From Tubiluchus corallicola (taxonomy: Eukaryota; Priapulida; Priapulimorpha; Priapulimorphida; Tubiluchidae), in contig JAQGDQ010000376.1 in assembly GCA_030141605.1 (NCBI GenBank), positions 1 to 64,000 of the forward strand: a DNA stretch of 64,000 nucleotides, read 5' to 3'. The notes under the pieces are model-generated. The model did no database searches. It was not told the DNA's origin and saw only the letters and a list, made by a program, of their open reading frames with translations. A program made the position numbers and the translations under genes. Below, one piece after another: positions 50,001 to 63,353 of the stretch. Within the stretch, counting starts at the first letter, position 1, and the number at the start of each line of letters is the position of its first letter.

Positions 50001-53000
50001 TCGAAAGCCTTCTGACCAACATTTAGCGCCGGAAACTGCTGATGTCAAAATATTTTACGATACCCCATAATAGAAGACAGTACCAATGAACATAAAAAAA
50101 GATTTACGTTTTCATTCGAGCTGTCAGATACGATTGAACAATCTTTCTGCAACCTTTCAATGTGGACGCCTAGCTGGCTTCTTAACAACACAAGTACCCA
50201 GTCCAAGCCAGTTCTGTAGATAAAGACAGCGAACGAAGCAGCTCGTTGTGTAAATAAGTTGGCAGAACTAATGTACCGAAACAGGCTGAACGCTTGTTTA
50301 CAGATTCGTTTTAAAACAGAGGAAGGAAATGAGGTAAAGCCTGGAGCAGGCGGCCAGTTACTCAAATGCCAAGCACTGGTTGAGACAAGAAAGACTACAG
50401 TATTTTGCATTTATATTTTAATACGTCTCCTTCGTTAAAAAACCCGGCACCGGTTACTAGTAACATTTTGGCTCTTGAGCTACATGAAATTTTCTCAAAT
50501 TTAGCATCAAGTCCTGATTGTTCTTTAGTTGTTACTGTCAAATGGGTTCTTGAAATTGCTTAGTTATTCGGAACTGCAGAACATTTGACACCACGAATAC
50601 AAGAAAATCCGCTAGAAATACGGTCAAAAGTCGCCTAAGGGCTAACCAATTCTCTACAATCTTTCCTGGAGCAGAGCTCGGAAATTAACCCTGAACCACG
50701 ATTAAATACAAAAAAGGCTACTGTTGGTTTATGATTCACAGTTACGCGGAATGGTAGCAAAAATGATGTTATAGTTATTAAATTTCCGAATTCTGGCAAT
50801 ATGTTAATTTCGCATTACAGACCTGTCCGGTTAAGTTTTTATCATGAGAAATATAGAACTTTATACTTGCTGGCTAAGCATAGACTTAATTTAAAGTTGG
50901 GCTGATTAACTTACGTGCGAAGAATTTTTTAGAGACAGCTACTACAACCTGCAGAATGATGATGTGCATGTATACCAGTTTGCCTTGCATTGCAAGTTTT
51001 GAATGAATATACTGAATGAAAATTATTGAAGACTACGAGTTGATTTACTTTCTGCAATTTTTTACTTAGCATTTCAGATGACCTTTACTAAACCACCTTT
51101 TACAAGAACTTCCACAATAAAATGCCAAACATGACGTTACATGGATTATGCCCCGTCTTATAGCATCTTGAGCTGGATGTGATTGTGACTGCGTATATGC
51201 TTCCCAGCTATATCCGGACGAAAAAGCTTTGGTAAATAAAACCGAATCATTCTAGCCAGGCTGTAATCCGAGCAACACAAAACCAAAAATGTTCATTGTG
51301 AGTTTGGCATGGAAATTTATGTTTATCTCAATCGATTAGGAAAATATCTGTGAAGCCAAATCGCAGGCGTGTGTAGAGCAGCGTGCTTAAAGATCGCTTT
51401 CTTTGCTAAGATCTGATTTCACCGAAGCGATTACTAATTACTGGGTGGCTTTAAGTACTCACGTAGAAGTAATAACGATAGTATCAGAAAAGGTTTATTC
51501 CGACGTCATACAAAAATAAGCCGTTTCTAGTGCTTAAATGACTGTAGTTCATCATAATCACAATATAGCGGTCCAGCTACCTTTGCTATTTTGTTCATTG
51601 TTTTTTTGCGATATTTAATTGATATTTGGTGTGGGCACTTGGCTTCCTGTAAGATGCCCAGGTGCGTTTACTTGTTAAATATTAAAAAGCGCTTTATTGC
51701 AAATCTAGCCACTTGTGTATCGCAAAAACTACTATCTGCACATGATAATGCAATCAAGTTACTACAAGCTGAACAATGCACAACCTGAATTATTCGCGTG
51801 GTAGCTAATTCTAGCTACCATTAGAAGTAAACGCTTTTGCAAGACTATTATGTAGGTTTAAACTAATGCTGCATAGGCCAACACTTGAATTTTACAATGG
51901 TACTGAAAATTGTAAAATGGTGCATTTTGGTTTTGAAGCCGGATCTAGTGCAAACGCTCTCGAACGAGGATCTATTCTGCTTTTCTGTGACTGTAGCATA
52001 GTGGTCCGTAGATAGGTTGTCCGTGAAGATCCCCACATCAAGGAATCTTCCTTTTTGTAGTTCGGCTAGCTGGGTCAAAATACAGCAGTAGCAAGAGTAA
52101 GCTTTGCCGGCCTTGCACGATTTAGTCAGAGGTAGCTGATTATACATTGTTCTAAACAATGGAAAATTAATCCACAAATCTAACGTGTAAATTATGTGTC
52201 ATTAAAGGCGTGAGTTAAAAATGTCAAGGTGTATCTTAGCCTAATTTTGCAATGTAAACCGTATTATACTATCAATATCTTTTGACATTTTACATGTATA
52301 AAAATGAACACATTGATTGTCCTTTTTGTACCAAGCTGCCAAGACCAAAGTTACAGGTAAAAATTTTAATTAACAAATACATGTAGTGTATATACTATTA
52401 TTGACATTACGTGTGCTGGTAGTGAATGGTTTGAGGCAATCAGGTCTCGAGCTGTATGCCATTTTGCCACCGCAAGGCTTTATTAAGCAATTAGCTAACT
52501 AGACATGTTGTTGAGCTTCCTTATTTACTAAATGATTGAGCGATCCCCCTGCCAGATGGCAAATTAGGCTACTGGAATTCGTGATTTCGCGATTCTGGCT
52601 CAGCCTCACAGGGAAGCATTTGACTGGAAACATAAAAAAATGAAATGTCGAATTAATGCCTCCATAAAAACAGCGTTGTTGCTGTCCTATCTAGTTTCCA
52701 ATTTATTAATTAAATTTGAAAGTCAAAAATTACTTATTTCGGGTGTTCCGTTAATGTTATTGCTGTTACTGTCAGTATCCTAACGGTTGTTGTTGTGGAC
52801 CATCAAGGCAGCTCAGAATGAGCAAAGATGAAAACGATCAAGGACGTTGACCAAATTTAAGTTATAGCTCAGTTTTTCAAAAACAGGAAGAATATGGGCT
52901 ACAAATTGTGGTAGATTTCGTTTAAAAACATCTGCACTAGGGCGCGAGCGAAAAAAAAATTAGTTCCATTTTCAATTTCCATTTTAATGACTTTTTGTTG

Positions 53001-53753
53001 GGAGAACTGTAGAACTTATTTGACTTGTTATAATCTAATTATCTAATTATTTTTATTAAAATTGTATTCACTGCCATAGCAACTTACCACCGTTAACAGG
53101 TAAAGCATAGTAAAGGCTGCAATAGCACAGCTCACAGTGAAATGTTGCACATTTATAAATCTAATTCTGATGGTAGGTTACTTATACCACGTAAATTATA
53201 CTTTCGGCGTCAGCGTTCTTCCGCTGGTCTGTTAGTAAGACGACGATATCGCTTTTATGACTGTAATCTGTTCAAATAATTGAGTTTTGTTCCAAAATAA
53301 AACAGAATGATTAAGAAATTCATTATTGATGAATCTGATAAATTTGTTCGCTAACCTGTAGATAGTTCAAGGTAACATAATCAAATTAAAAAAACCTAGT
53401 CCAATGACCTCAAAAATTCATTGCTTGGGCCGAGAAAAAGATGACGAGGATGATAAAATTAATTAGGCCAACTCAAAGCCTAGTGATGTCAAGTTAATAC
53501 ATAACAGCATTATAGTTTTCGTTTAAAATATGCACCTATTTGAGGGCAGGCAAATTCAGACGGCTATACGATAAGGCAATGGTGCGTACCCTGCACAAAT
53601 ATCAAAACTTTACGTTGGCTGCAATTTAATTACAAATTCTATGTCTTGCCAATCCTCGTTAAGCAAGACTTAAGAAAACATAAGGAGGTAAACATTAAAA
53701 ATACTTAAGAAGACTCTTATGGCCACATAATATCAATTTCACATAGAATCAGT

Positions 53754-54030
53754 AGATTCACACGCGTTTGCTACGTGTTATACAAAATATATTTAGATGT
53801 GCATTGCTGTACATACCAAATCTATAAATTGGCGTGTATATAATAATTATAATTAGATGTCTTATGCACTAACTCAAGATAGATTCGTACAGATTCACAC
53901 GCGTTTGCTACGTGTTATACAAAATATATTTAGATGTGCATTGCTGTACATACCAAATCTATAAATTGGCGTGTATATAATAATTATAATTAGATGTCTT
54001 ATGCACTAACTCAAGATAGATTCGTACAGA
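53754..54030 (+). repeat. Perfect tandem duplication, 2 x 137 bp
   Basis: The unit at 53754-53890 is repeated at 53891-54027 with no difference that I can see; the first three bases of a third copy follow. It starts AGATTCACACGCG and ends GATAGATTCGTAC. No ORF or promoter motif is evident. Confidence 0.93.
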
Positions 54031-55011
54031 AGGCAAATACTACTTTGATGTGCCTTTTTTACTAAAACACTTTGCACTCATGTGGATTTACCGTTCGTAA
54101 AATTTCGTAACACACTCGCGAATTACTGCTAGGATGTGCCATTAAGAGAACATAAAATAGATAACGGTGATTGCTCGAGTCTTGTAAAACTCAGAACGAG
54201 CTGTATGAGTTATCTCAGGATGTCACATGTAATCAAGGTGGTGTATCAGGAATTGCTGAAGCTACTGTCATCCTTAATAATAAGTCATACGATAAATGCT
54301 ACGGCAGAAGAAGAAAATGGTTTATTTAGAGTTTTAATAACATCATATGTAATTGCATATTCTTTTCGAATGTACCTGCTTTTCTTATATAATAATGTGC
54401 CTTATTGTGGAAAAGTTACATATTATTTCTCACACAATCCCTTCGTTTTCGATTTTTTATATGGCCATTTTTGGTTTTTACACCGCCTGAAACTTCACGT
54501 TAGGTAAATTAGCAGAAGCTGCTCAAGAAATTGTGAAATTTCAGTTTATTAAACCGGCACCTGCGACCTGGTATAAAATGTGTCAGGGTTATCCACACAA
54601 AAATGCAAGAGATATTGCCGTAACATATCAGGAATATGTGCTACTCCATATCATAATAGAGTCTAAAAGGTGCCAACAATTGTGATGAAATATATGCATA
54701 ATTTAAACACAAAATTTAAGTGGCACAGTATAGCAGTAAGTCATCAGGCTTGCTTGGTGACTTTTTCATTGCCTGTAGCAATGTTTTTCACAAAATAACA
54801 AAGTTCTTTTTGATTATGAAGAAATAGAGTGAAGATGCTTTTGCCGCATTTCTTCATGCAATAATGTTAATCACGATTTTTTCGAATAATTTAAATTTGG
54901 CTTGATGGTCACCCCTTCTGTTAGCTTAGAATTAACATTTGAAAGAAGCCAGTGGCAGCCATATTGACTGCCCATTTGCGTTGCATTCCCATAGTACTTT
55001 GATTAATGAAG

Positions 55012-55055
55012 CCGGAGAGAGGAGAGAGAGAGACAGAGAGAGAGAGAGCAAGCGA
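55012..55055 (+). repeat. Short GA-rich microsatellite
   Basis: GAGAG repeats with a few interruptions (CAGAGAG, CAAGCGAGCG) over about 40 bp in KCNQ intron 1. Confidence 0.85.
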
Positions 55056-57894
55056 GCGCGGCACACGCTGCTAATCTATTTAGGAACTCCACAGACAACA
55101 AAAGCTATTCAACACAACTCTTGCTTACTCTGTAGCCATAACCACGCTTCACTGAGCAAGAATTCGGTGTTAAAATAGCTAAACAGAGAATGAGTCATCG
55201 TTGAAGGCACGTTGGTTACACTACAGCTAATTAATTTGCCTGCTTTAAATTATTAGTGACTATAGTGAGTGAGGCTCAAAATTTGCATATTAGAAAATGA
55301 ACTGGCGCTAATAAGTAACGTTGTGTCTATTACTATAATTGCGGTCCGCCACTCGATGCGTGCTAATCGAACTAATTTGTTATTACACTACGTTGTTTAC
55401 GTCGGCATAGTCAAACACGTTGTTACTTGCATTGAGAAATCATTGAAAAATCGATTACTAATGTATCATGAGCTGTTTCCTTATACCCAAGCCAATAGAA
55501 ATGTTATTTATTTGATTTTATGCTTTATTTCACCTCGTAGACAGTATTAAGCCACAAAAATACAATAGTTACTAAAAACTAATTGTAAAGACATATACTT
55601 ACAATTTACGGAACAAAAGAGAAAGTAATTAAAATATTTGCGTAAATGATATACATTAAAATTCCATTCAAATGGACGAAAATTTTGGAGCATACAAAAA
55701 TATCACTGTTATAAAATACATTAAAACACGGCATCTAAATGTGTACATAATCTCAGAATTAGGTCTAAGATCGTTTTTATTAATTACGATGTGTGCCTGC
55801 TGTATGGAACATGGAAACGTATCTTGTTTGATGTACTATAGTTTGTCAATGTCATATAAGTTGTTAATCATTATTGCGATAAGCATTACTCAAGGGGATA
55901 GGGCTCGAAAGCTATGCCCCACCCTTCTGCCAGTTCTAAACTTAACATTCATTGCCTTTTTAATTGTGTTATTTAAGTTGTTGAGAAACAATCGTTATTT
56001 ATTTCTCTGTTGCACATTATTTGTAGATGACAGTTGTGAAATCTAAATCTAAAAAATATATACCTGCGTATACTTTGAGAATTTGTCCCATTTGGCGTAT
56101 ACATGTATAATGTATACATGTCTGTGAATAATTAAAAGAAATTGTTTAACTCTACAGCTAGTGGGAGTCGCTAAGTTTCAAAAACAATAAATAAATAATT
56201 TGATGACAAGAGGATTGTTTGTTACGTGCAGCATAGTTAAGCCACTACACTTCTGTCGTCAAATTGTCAAAAGAAGATTTCTGTAAGCAACTTACAAGCG
56301 TGTCAAAGGAGTTTCCGCGGATAACTCAGAAACTTCTACGTAATCACAAAAAACCTAGTTTGGCAGGTGAATTGTTTTGAACAAAATAATATACAAAAAA
56401 CGAGGATGTGATTTAAATTATGGTCTACGCAACTTTGTAACTGGGTGACTTAGCCCGCTCTGATCCGCTCCTAAAATTTGACTATCATCAGGCTGTGGAG
56501 TTGTTGTACTGAGTCTACTGATTATTACCAAGTCGTGTCCTTAGCAAGTCCTCTGTTGCGATCAGTTAAAACTATTCTTAACTTTCGTAAATATGAAGAA
56601 AAATCTTGTAGTTATTTTGTCACTCACAGTTATTGATGATCACACGTACGGTTTCGCAGCTTTTAAACGACCCATTGCAGAAATTTCAGTATCAAGTCTC
56701 TAAAGACAAGTATTGCATGAAAGGAAGTACAGTTGTAATTCAAACCCTGCAACCGTTCAGTTGATTTCAGAAGCGTAATTATGTACTTGCTATTGGCAGG
56801 GGATGTTAGGAAAGCGAGTCCTTGGTTATGTAGAAAAGTCGCCACTCCTGGCAGATATTATGATCGTGCACATTATACGAAGATTTCCTAAAAACTTTGG
56901 TAAAAAGGCAAAAACCTATTTTCTTATACTCAGTTCTATTTGTTTCGTAGAATTAATAATGGAAAAGAAAAGCAGTGAGTTAAGTGGGCTACCTGCGAGA
57001 AAATAATGCAACTACGTGGAACAAAACGTAACTTGAGCCTTGACCATACGTTTTCAGAATTGTGTTCATCGCTAGATTTTTGCATTGTATGAGTATGTTG
57101 CAATTTCCTTAAGTTAGTAGCAGCTACTGAAGAAAGGACGTTTTCAAGGTTAAAATGAACTAATAAACTACACGATGCAAGATCGCTTAGCATTCTTTTT
57201 CATTCTTAAAGGAAAGGACAAGTCATTTAGCACGTTAAGGTTATTTTACTCTTCTCACTTAGACACAGAAGAATATAAATAAAAAAATGAAAAAAGTTTC
57301 TATAAAGCAAGCATAAAGTTAATTTATGCTAGTGCTGTGCAGAAATTTTCAAGTGCAGTGGTTGTTCACATGAAAATTATAATGTAACCGATGGATTTTG
57401 TGACTTTTCGTAAGCGCACAGTGGCATTCCGTAAGTAAGCACTACTTATTAAACTATTTCACGTATCTACACCTTACCTAATATTTATGCAGAAATATCA
57501 CAAAATTGGCTATCTATTTTTCTGTAAAAATTTATTGTACTTTTGACGGAAATTGGCAATGCACCGTTTTTCTTCCGCCGATGAACGACGTCATTGGTGG
57601 AATAATGGGAGCATTCAGTGTGAAATGATTGCGACGTTAAAGTGATTTTACCTATTAACCGAGGCACACATCACGCTTTTATTACTAAATTCTTCTAACA
57701 TTTTTGACCAACATTGAAATAAGTCTAACTTTGCAGAGGACTTGCCCTTTCCTTTAAATATTGCAACGGAGACTGGTACTTCTGTCAGGCTTCAAATGGT
57801 GTTTCTAGTGTCACAAACAGACAGTCGGGCACTATCGAAACTGCAGTTTGTCCGCAGGCCAATTAATATAATAGGATATAAAATTAATCAAAGT

Positions 57895-57970
57895 AATATA
57901 AAGCAATGTAAGGTAAGGTAAAAGAAAACAAGGTAAAGTAAAGTAAGATAACGTAAGATAAAGTAAAGTG
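57895..57970 (+). repeat. Degenerate AAGGT/AAAGT pentanucleotide repeat
   Basis: Units such as AAGGT, AAAGT, AAGAT and AACGT follow each other for about 75 bp in KCNQ intron 1. It is an imperfect pentamer microsatellite. Confidence 0.8.
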
Positions 57971-60247
57971 GGTATAAATCACAATGTTAGATTACAGCCC
58001 GAAGCCAATGAAGAATGACACCGGTTATGAATGAATGACAAACGCTCTTGTGCAATGGCCAACACGTAGTTGCTAACAAGCTAGAAGAGACTACTATGTA
58101 ATATGTTGTTTTGGTTTATTTTAGCACCTATGACATGTATTGGTTTCATCGGTCTTCACAACGTCGCTAGTGCCGCATGAAGTGCTGGCAGAGAACTGGC
58201 AGCACCACGTGTGTCGGTTTAATGGATGCAATAATCACAATTATAGACCAAGGCGTCAAGCAGCAAATTGAAACATTATAACTCATTACCATCTCGGGCT
58301 ATTCAGCTAGAGCAAACATGTTCGATCTATTAAGTGTAACCCAGTTCCGTTCACTCACCACAATTTACGTTATTGTCACGTGTAAATTGAATTTGTAACA
58401 TTACTAAAGAAAACAGACAGTTTGATTATAGAAGACAGCCTCTTTTATGTAGAGGCATGAGTTGGAATTGCCCCACGAGTCGGGAAATATCAGTAATTTC
58501 AGCAAAATTTCTTCAAATAACATTCGCCGCAAATAAAGTAATAAACTTGCCCTTAATAAACCCGAATTTCATTAAAACCAACATGCGATATAATGATATA
58601 AAATTATGCTAGTCGAGTATATAAAAACAACATTCGTGTTGCATCTTTAAATTGGTTTGTTTAACTGACTTATTTTATCTTGTTTTTAGTTTAGTCTATT
58701 AAACGAATCGAGATGTTGTAGGTACTGTCTTATTCACGAGACGTTTGATAAAATTAATTCGTTATTGCCTTGAGTATATATGTTCCAATATAAGTTGTTA
58801 GTTATTCAGTTAAGAATGAAACATAAATAGAGCTTTATAATCTGTTCGATGTTGATGTAAGCCTGCAACAGCAGAATGTGCGAAGGTGAGACTAATGAAG
58901 GAAACTTGAAATGAGATGATGACTACGGGAATGCAAGAGTAGGATAATTTGCTCTGTAAGGTAGAAGTCAAAGAATTTAACAAGTAAATTTAATTTTATT
59001 GATTAAAACAATCACTTTGTACAACAAAGCCTAATTTCTCATTATTATTTCTGAAATCTATGTTAAAAATAGCACAAGTAGGAATGTTTTGACATTTTTT
59101 TAAAATAAAAGTCATCCATTTAAGAGTTAGGAGGACTGGCATATTATATATATTTGCCTTAAACCGAAGAACTATAAACTTTTTTATGACTTTTGTTGTT
59201 TGGCAATTCATTGACCACACATAAGACAGTTTTAACAAGAAATTCACTTGTGGGGTGTAATAGAGTTAGTAATGTTTAATTATTCTAGGTACAATGATTT
59301 ATCACTTGTTATAAAAACAATTTAGACGAGCCACGTTGTAACAATCACATTATAACTATTCTTACTAGTTGGTGCAAATAAAATGCTCAACAAATGCTTC
59401 TAGTAAGTCAGTAGTTATTCTGACAGGCAAATATTCTACTATTACGGTTTAAGACTAACTATTTGGTTATCAAGTATGTATATACAATTGCCTACAGTAA
59501 AGCAGAGTCAAACGAAGTAATTAGGTCTATTTGCTAGTTTGTCTAGAAGGACAGTCATGAATAACACAACTCATTTTCATTTGCGAGTTAAAATGAACCA
59601 TCAGCTTCTGTATAGGTTGTTCTTATACAGTGTACAAGATACAGGCTATGGACCTATAAATACAGTTTGTTCCCAGTAATACGAATCAGACTCATATTGT
59701 GTACAACTATTGGGCCTACAACTAAACAGCTTGGACAATTCAGCAAACGAACAATTTCGGTGATTTATTACGACCAATATATTATGATTATGACACTTAT
59801 CTTCAAAAGTCATAACCGACAGGTTTTCAGTTAGAGACAATTCTATAATATAAATAATTTAAATCTAATAGATTAGTATGGTTTAAGATGATGTCCAGCA
59901 TATGCATGCTTGGTAATCACCATTGTTATTGAATTCCGGTGTATAGACAAAATTTCCATAGTTTTGTACACGGCCAGTACAAACAAAAATGAAATAATAA
60001 GTTAAAAACAGAAAAGGAAAACGAAAAAAGAATATTCACCAACAAGGTGAAAAATAACAATTATTAAAATTAAATGTCTATCAATATTAACTAAAAGCAC
60101 TTTTCTACAGCACCGCAGTAGGCCTAATAGCTCGTGTTGTTGTCAGTCCTTGCTCTTACCCACCTAAATTGAGTCCAAAATTATGATGCTGTAATACACT
60201 CATCTGAAAGGAGTCGTAGGTCGCATCGTAATGACTTGACGAGTTAA

Positions 60248-60305
60248 CCAGAGAATGTAATATCCGCTAGGAGCTTAAATATATAGCGGATACTATATTC
60301 TCTGG
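60248..60305 (+). ncRNA. Candidate miRNA-type hairpin (unproven)
   Basis: A 22-bp stem encloses a 14-nt loop. The left arm starts CCAGAGAATG and ends CCGCTA; the right arm starts TAGCGGAT and ends TTCTCTGG. There are 20 Watson-Crick pairs, one G-U wobble and one A-C mismatch. Flanks do not pair. Length and arm size fit a pre-miRNA, and the position inside a long intron on the sense strand is common for miRNAs. Against this, the lower stem expected of a Drosha substrate is missing, and I recognise no known miRNA seed. It may instead be the core of an old fold-back element. Confidence 0.35.
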
Positions 60306-61336
60306 CTTGACGCAATTCACACTTAGCCGAAGCCACTATTAACCTGTAGCTAGGAACAGTCGTGATTGCTGTGCAGTAACTGGTGTAAAATGATCGGATT
60401 TTTCTACCATTAAAAGGTTCACTTCAAGCCCCCGACTAAAATATGGCGAAACTTAATGAAATGCCTGCAACACGTCTGCGAAACAAATTCTCAATCTTGA
60501 ATCGCGAATAGCGTATGCAGAAAATCATAAGTATCTAAACCAAAATATTCAATGTTCCTAACAGTTAGTTCTTGAAACGCCAGTATTACCCCCAACAAGA
60601 CCTTGCATTAACGGATTAACTTACTCTACCAATTTTGCTGTTAATCTAAGCCCTAAATCAGCCACGGTTAAATAACAGACAGCAAGATGAGTTAAAATTA
60701 ACAAATCGAACCGTAAACTAGTTTCGGAAAGGCACGGAACTGAAGCAGTGTGATTATCGACAATTCATTCCCCAGTAATGAAAAGAAATTATCCGCCTTG
60801 TTACCAGTGAGATAAAAAGAATTCCCAAGGGCGGCGTGACTTATCTTAGTAGCTTTATTTCTGCAAAATGCCTTCTCTTTTTCCTCTCTAATTAAGCTAT
60901 TGTTGGCGATCGGGGATTTAAAGAAGTTCTGTGATTGCATGTAAGGTGGAAGCTCATTGAATGAGGCTGAAAGCACGTAAGCTACCAAACCATGCACTGG
61001 ACCGCGATTCTACTTCGATATATGCTTATTGCATCGTTGATCTACGTGCACAAGATTTCATTTACTGAATATGAAACTCTCACCCCAATATGTAGTAGTG
61101 TGTTGACTGCATTGAAATGGTCAAAAGGATCACCTTCTACATTCTTCGGAATTTTTTCTATACATTAAGTTTAAAGGAATCTACATTCAGACTCCAGGAT
61201 ATGGGACGACTTAAAATTAATATCAAATTTTATGTACAGTTGAAATGTTTCTTTATGTCTGCTTACCAAAAGTTCCTCATTATCTTCTATTGTAATTTGA
61301 CATGAATAATTATTTTACTTCTTATGTCTGTTTCAG

Positions 61337-61427
61337 CTTCCTGGTTGTGTTCGTGTGTTTGTTGTTCAGTGTTTTTTCTACAATAGAAGAGTATGAAGAA
61401 GCCGCAAGTGCTGTCCTGTATCACATG
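61337..61427 (+). CDS. KCNQ: KCNQ-type K+ channel, exon 2
   Basis: The 91-bp exon completes the split Val codon and encodes FLVVFVCLLFSVFSTIEEYE and then AASAVLYHM, that is, the rest of S1 and the S1-S2 linker. Recalled human KCNQ1 and KCNQ2 read FLIVLVCLIFSVLSTIEQY and FLLVFSCLVLSVFSTIKEY here. The human KCNQ1 exon 2 is also 91 bp and ends at the same phase 0 site. The acceptor is TGTTTCAG and the donor GTATGT. Confidence 0.95.
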
Positions 61428-63353
61428 GTATGTGTACTAAAACGTAATTGCAGATTTAAATAGTTAGAATGTTTCTTCGTATTGCTTGTTCAATAATTAG
61501 TAGATTACAATGCCCACAAAACACTCTGAAGTCTCAAAGTTTATTTTGTTAGGAGCTCTCACGACCTTCATCAGCTAGAACAGTGTATGACTGCCAACTT
61601 TCAGGAAATCGTGCAGAAACTTACATGCTTTGGCTAGCTAAGCTCGCCCCTATTTATTGCCTCACTCACCTCTTAAGCACATGTCCGGTTGTCCATGTCT
61701 TGCTCATATTATGAACATTGCTGTTTTTACACTTATTGTTGTTGATTGTAACTATAAACATGTGTAGAAGAATAACTTGGTGTACAAACGCAAAATTCCG
61801 AACATGTGGCAAAATAACTCACAGCTATTACAAAAGTGCGAAGGATTACTTTCAGTGAAAGCAAAGAACTCTCAAGCCTTACAAGTTGTAAATGCGGAAA
61901 ATTTCTACTAGACTCAGTGCCGCAGAAAAATTTTAGTAGGCCTACTGTAAAAGTACTTTACCAAGAAATTTATTTACTCAAATGATCAATACATAGATCG
62001 CAGAACGTCAGTCAACCTGCGGGGGTCCCCCTCATAATGATCAATGAGGCGCTTTTATTTAGCGTTTACTCGATTGTTGGGGCTTTACTCACATGCCCAG
62101 CCACATTTGCACTTAAAACCTATACGAAAGATACATCTAAAGCGTGTGTTCATGATTATTTTTGCTTTTTTTGCGTAATGAAGAATGGTGAAGCGTTGTG
62201 CTTGGGGCACGTATAATGTGTATGTTCGCTGTCCAGAAAGATTAGGAGTTCGACTTATATTTCCCCAACCCAAAAAAGACTTAGACAAGTGTCACCGTTG
62301 GGTCAGAGCATGCGGGAGGCCACATGAACAGCCCAAACTCTTAAAAAATAATAAAAATCGTGCTGTCTGCTCAGAGAAGTTTTCTAGTGTTTTATTATTA
62401 TACTGTACTATTATTTATTACTGCTGGCTACATGTAGAATGTGTCTTGCTAAATCAGTTCTTAACGCACTGCAACAAGATATTCCAGATGCTGTACAACA
62501 AAAAATAGGATTTCGTTGGTTGAGTTTGACTGGCTGAACGTACAGTAGTATAGTTAAATAGTTCAGCTGGGCTAACTTACTTGATTTTTATTTAATTTAT
62601 TCAGTTTTCGTGTTCATGTTAGAATTAGGTACAAGACACTAAAATAATTTGTTTTTGGTGTAAGTAAAAGTATTATAAAAATTTTGGTTTACAACACAAC
62701 ATGTAAAGCAAGGTTAATACACCGTTTCATATTTGTTATTTTAGTACTTTGTTGCAACTTTTTATTGATAACTAGCGCTTTTGTTGTAACTACGTTTGAA
62801 ACTTCGCAATAAATCTTAATATAGTGCACATATCCTTGTGTATAATAATTAAGTCCTCTTTGTAAGGATTTACTAGACAAGTTCTTATAGTTTGGTTTGT
62901 ATCACAATAATACATTTTCCGGAATCACCGATAAATCACTTAAAATTCACCACTCTCCGTGTTTTTTCGCGCTTGCTTATTGTAGCGACTTTCAGCGAGT
63001 GAGTGTTTGTGAGAACGTGTGTTACGTGATCAACGTGGGCGGGGCTAAACGCCGCTTGCAATCTATCTATACTCTTCTGCTTGAAACAGACCTTCCGTGT
63101 TTCGCAGCGTCCAGTCATTTTTGAATCTGTCATATTACTGAAGAATTTTTACCATTTACATCTGTTTGTTTATAAATCACTACTCTGTCCTAGAGCTGTA
63201 AATTAAATCCATTTTACAACTACGCTTAAGGAAGATGACAAGATGAATGGATACTCACACACGTTTTCCAAAATAAAGGCTACATGAAAATTCTGTCCAT
63301 TTGTCATATTTTCCCAAAAACATCTCATTAACAGTTCATTTTATTCTTTATAG
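61428..63353 (+). other. KCNQ intron 2
   Basis: The intron carries a THAP-domain fossil (62185-62385). Near 63020-63055 a GGGCGGGGC box lies in a small CpG-richer block. Otherwise AT-rich with no exon. Confidence 0.8.
62185..62385 (+). pseudogene. THAP zinc-finger domain fossil
   Basis: From an ATG at 62185 the ORF reads MVKRCAWGTYN, then RCPERLGVRLIFPQPKKDLD, KCHRWVRACGRPHEQPK and AVCSEKF. This follows THAP-type DNA-binding domains of the kind MVKxCAxGxCNSDxRYPE...FIPFPKPK...CxRWIKxCGRPHxQ...VCSKHF, seen in invertebrate THAP proteins and P-element-like transposases. The C2CH zinc site is broken: the second Cys (CAWGTC) is Tyr and the His (CSKHF) is Lys. The ORF runs on to 62508 without recognisable sequence. 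It is best read as a dead copy in KCNQ intron 2, same strand. Confidence 0.75.

Larger units (their letters stand above)
33907..61336 (+). other. KCNQ intron 1, 27.4 kb
   Basis: The donor is GTAAGT and the acceptor is TGTCTGTTTCAG. I found no further exon of this gene and no other gene. It contains a tRNA-derived SINE with a trinucleotide tail, several tandem duplications, microsatellites and a strong 58-nt hairpin, listed separately. Other ORFs, up to about 127 codons, have no domain pattern that I recognise. Long first introns are usual for KCNQ genes. Confidence 0.85.

Noticed and set aside
50045-50410. 121-codon minus-strand ORF
   Set aside because: It looks slightly more protein-like than its neighbours, but no motif, splice site or neighbour supports it.
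54136-54507. 123-codon + strand ORF with hydrophobic stretches
   Set aside because: AT-rich composition gives chance membrane-like segments. No recognisable motif, and it lies inside the KCNQ intron.
55672-56046. 124-codon + strand ORF with hydrophobic stretches
   Set aside because: Same reason: low-information AT-rich ORF without a family pattern or supporting exons.
58130-58190. IGFIGL-like Rossmann motif after a possible acceptor
   Set aside because: It resembles the start of beta-hydroxyacid dehydrogenases, but the frame stops within 20 codons and the Gly pattern is incomplete.
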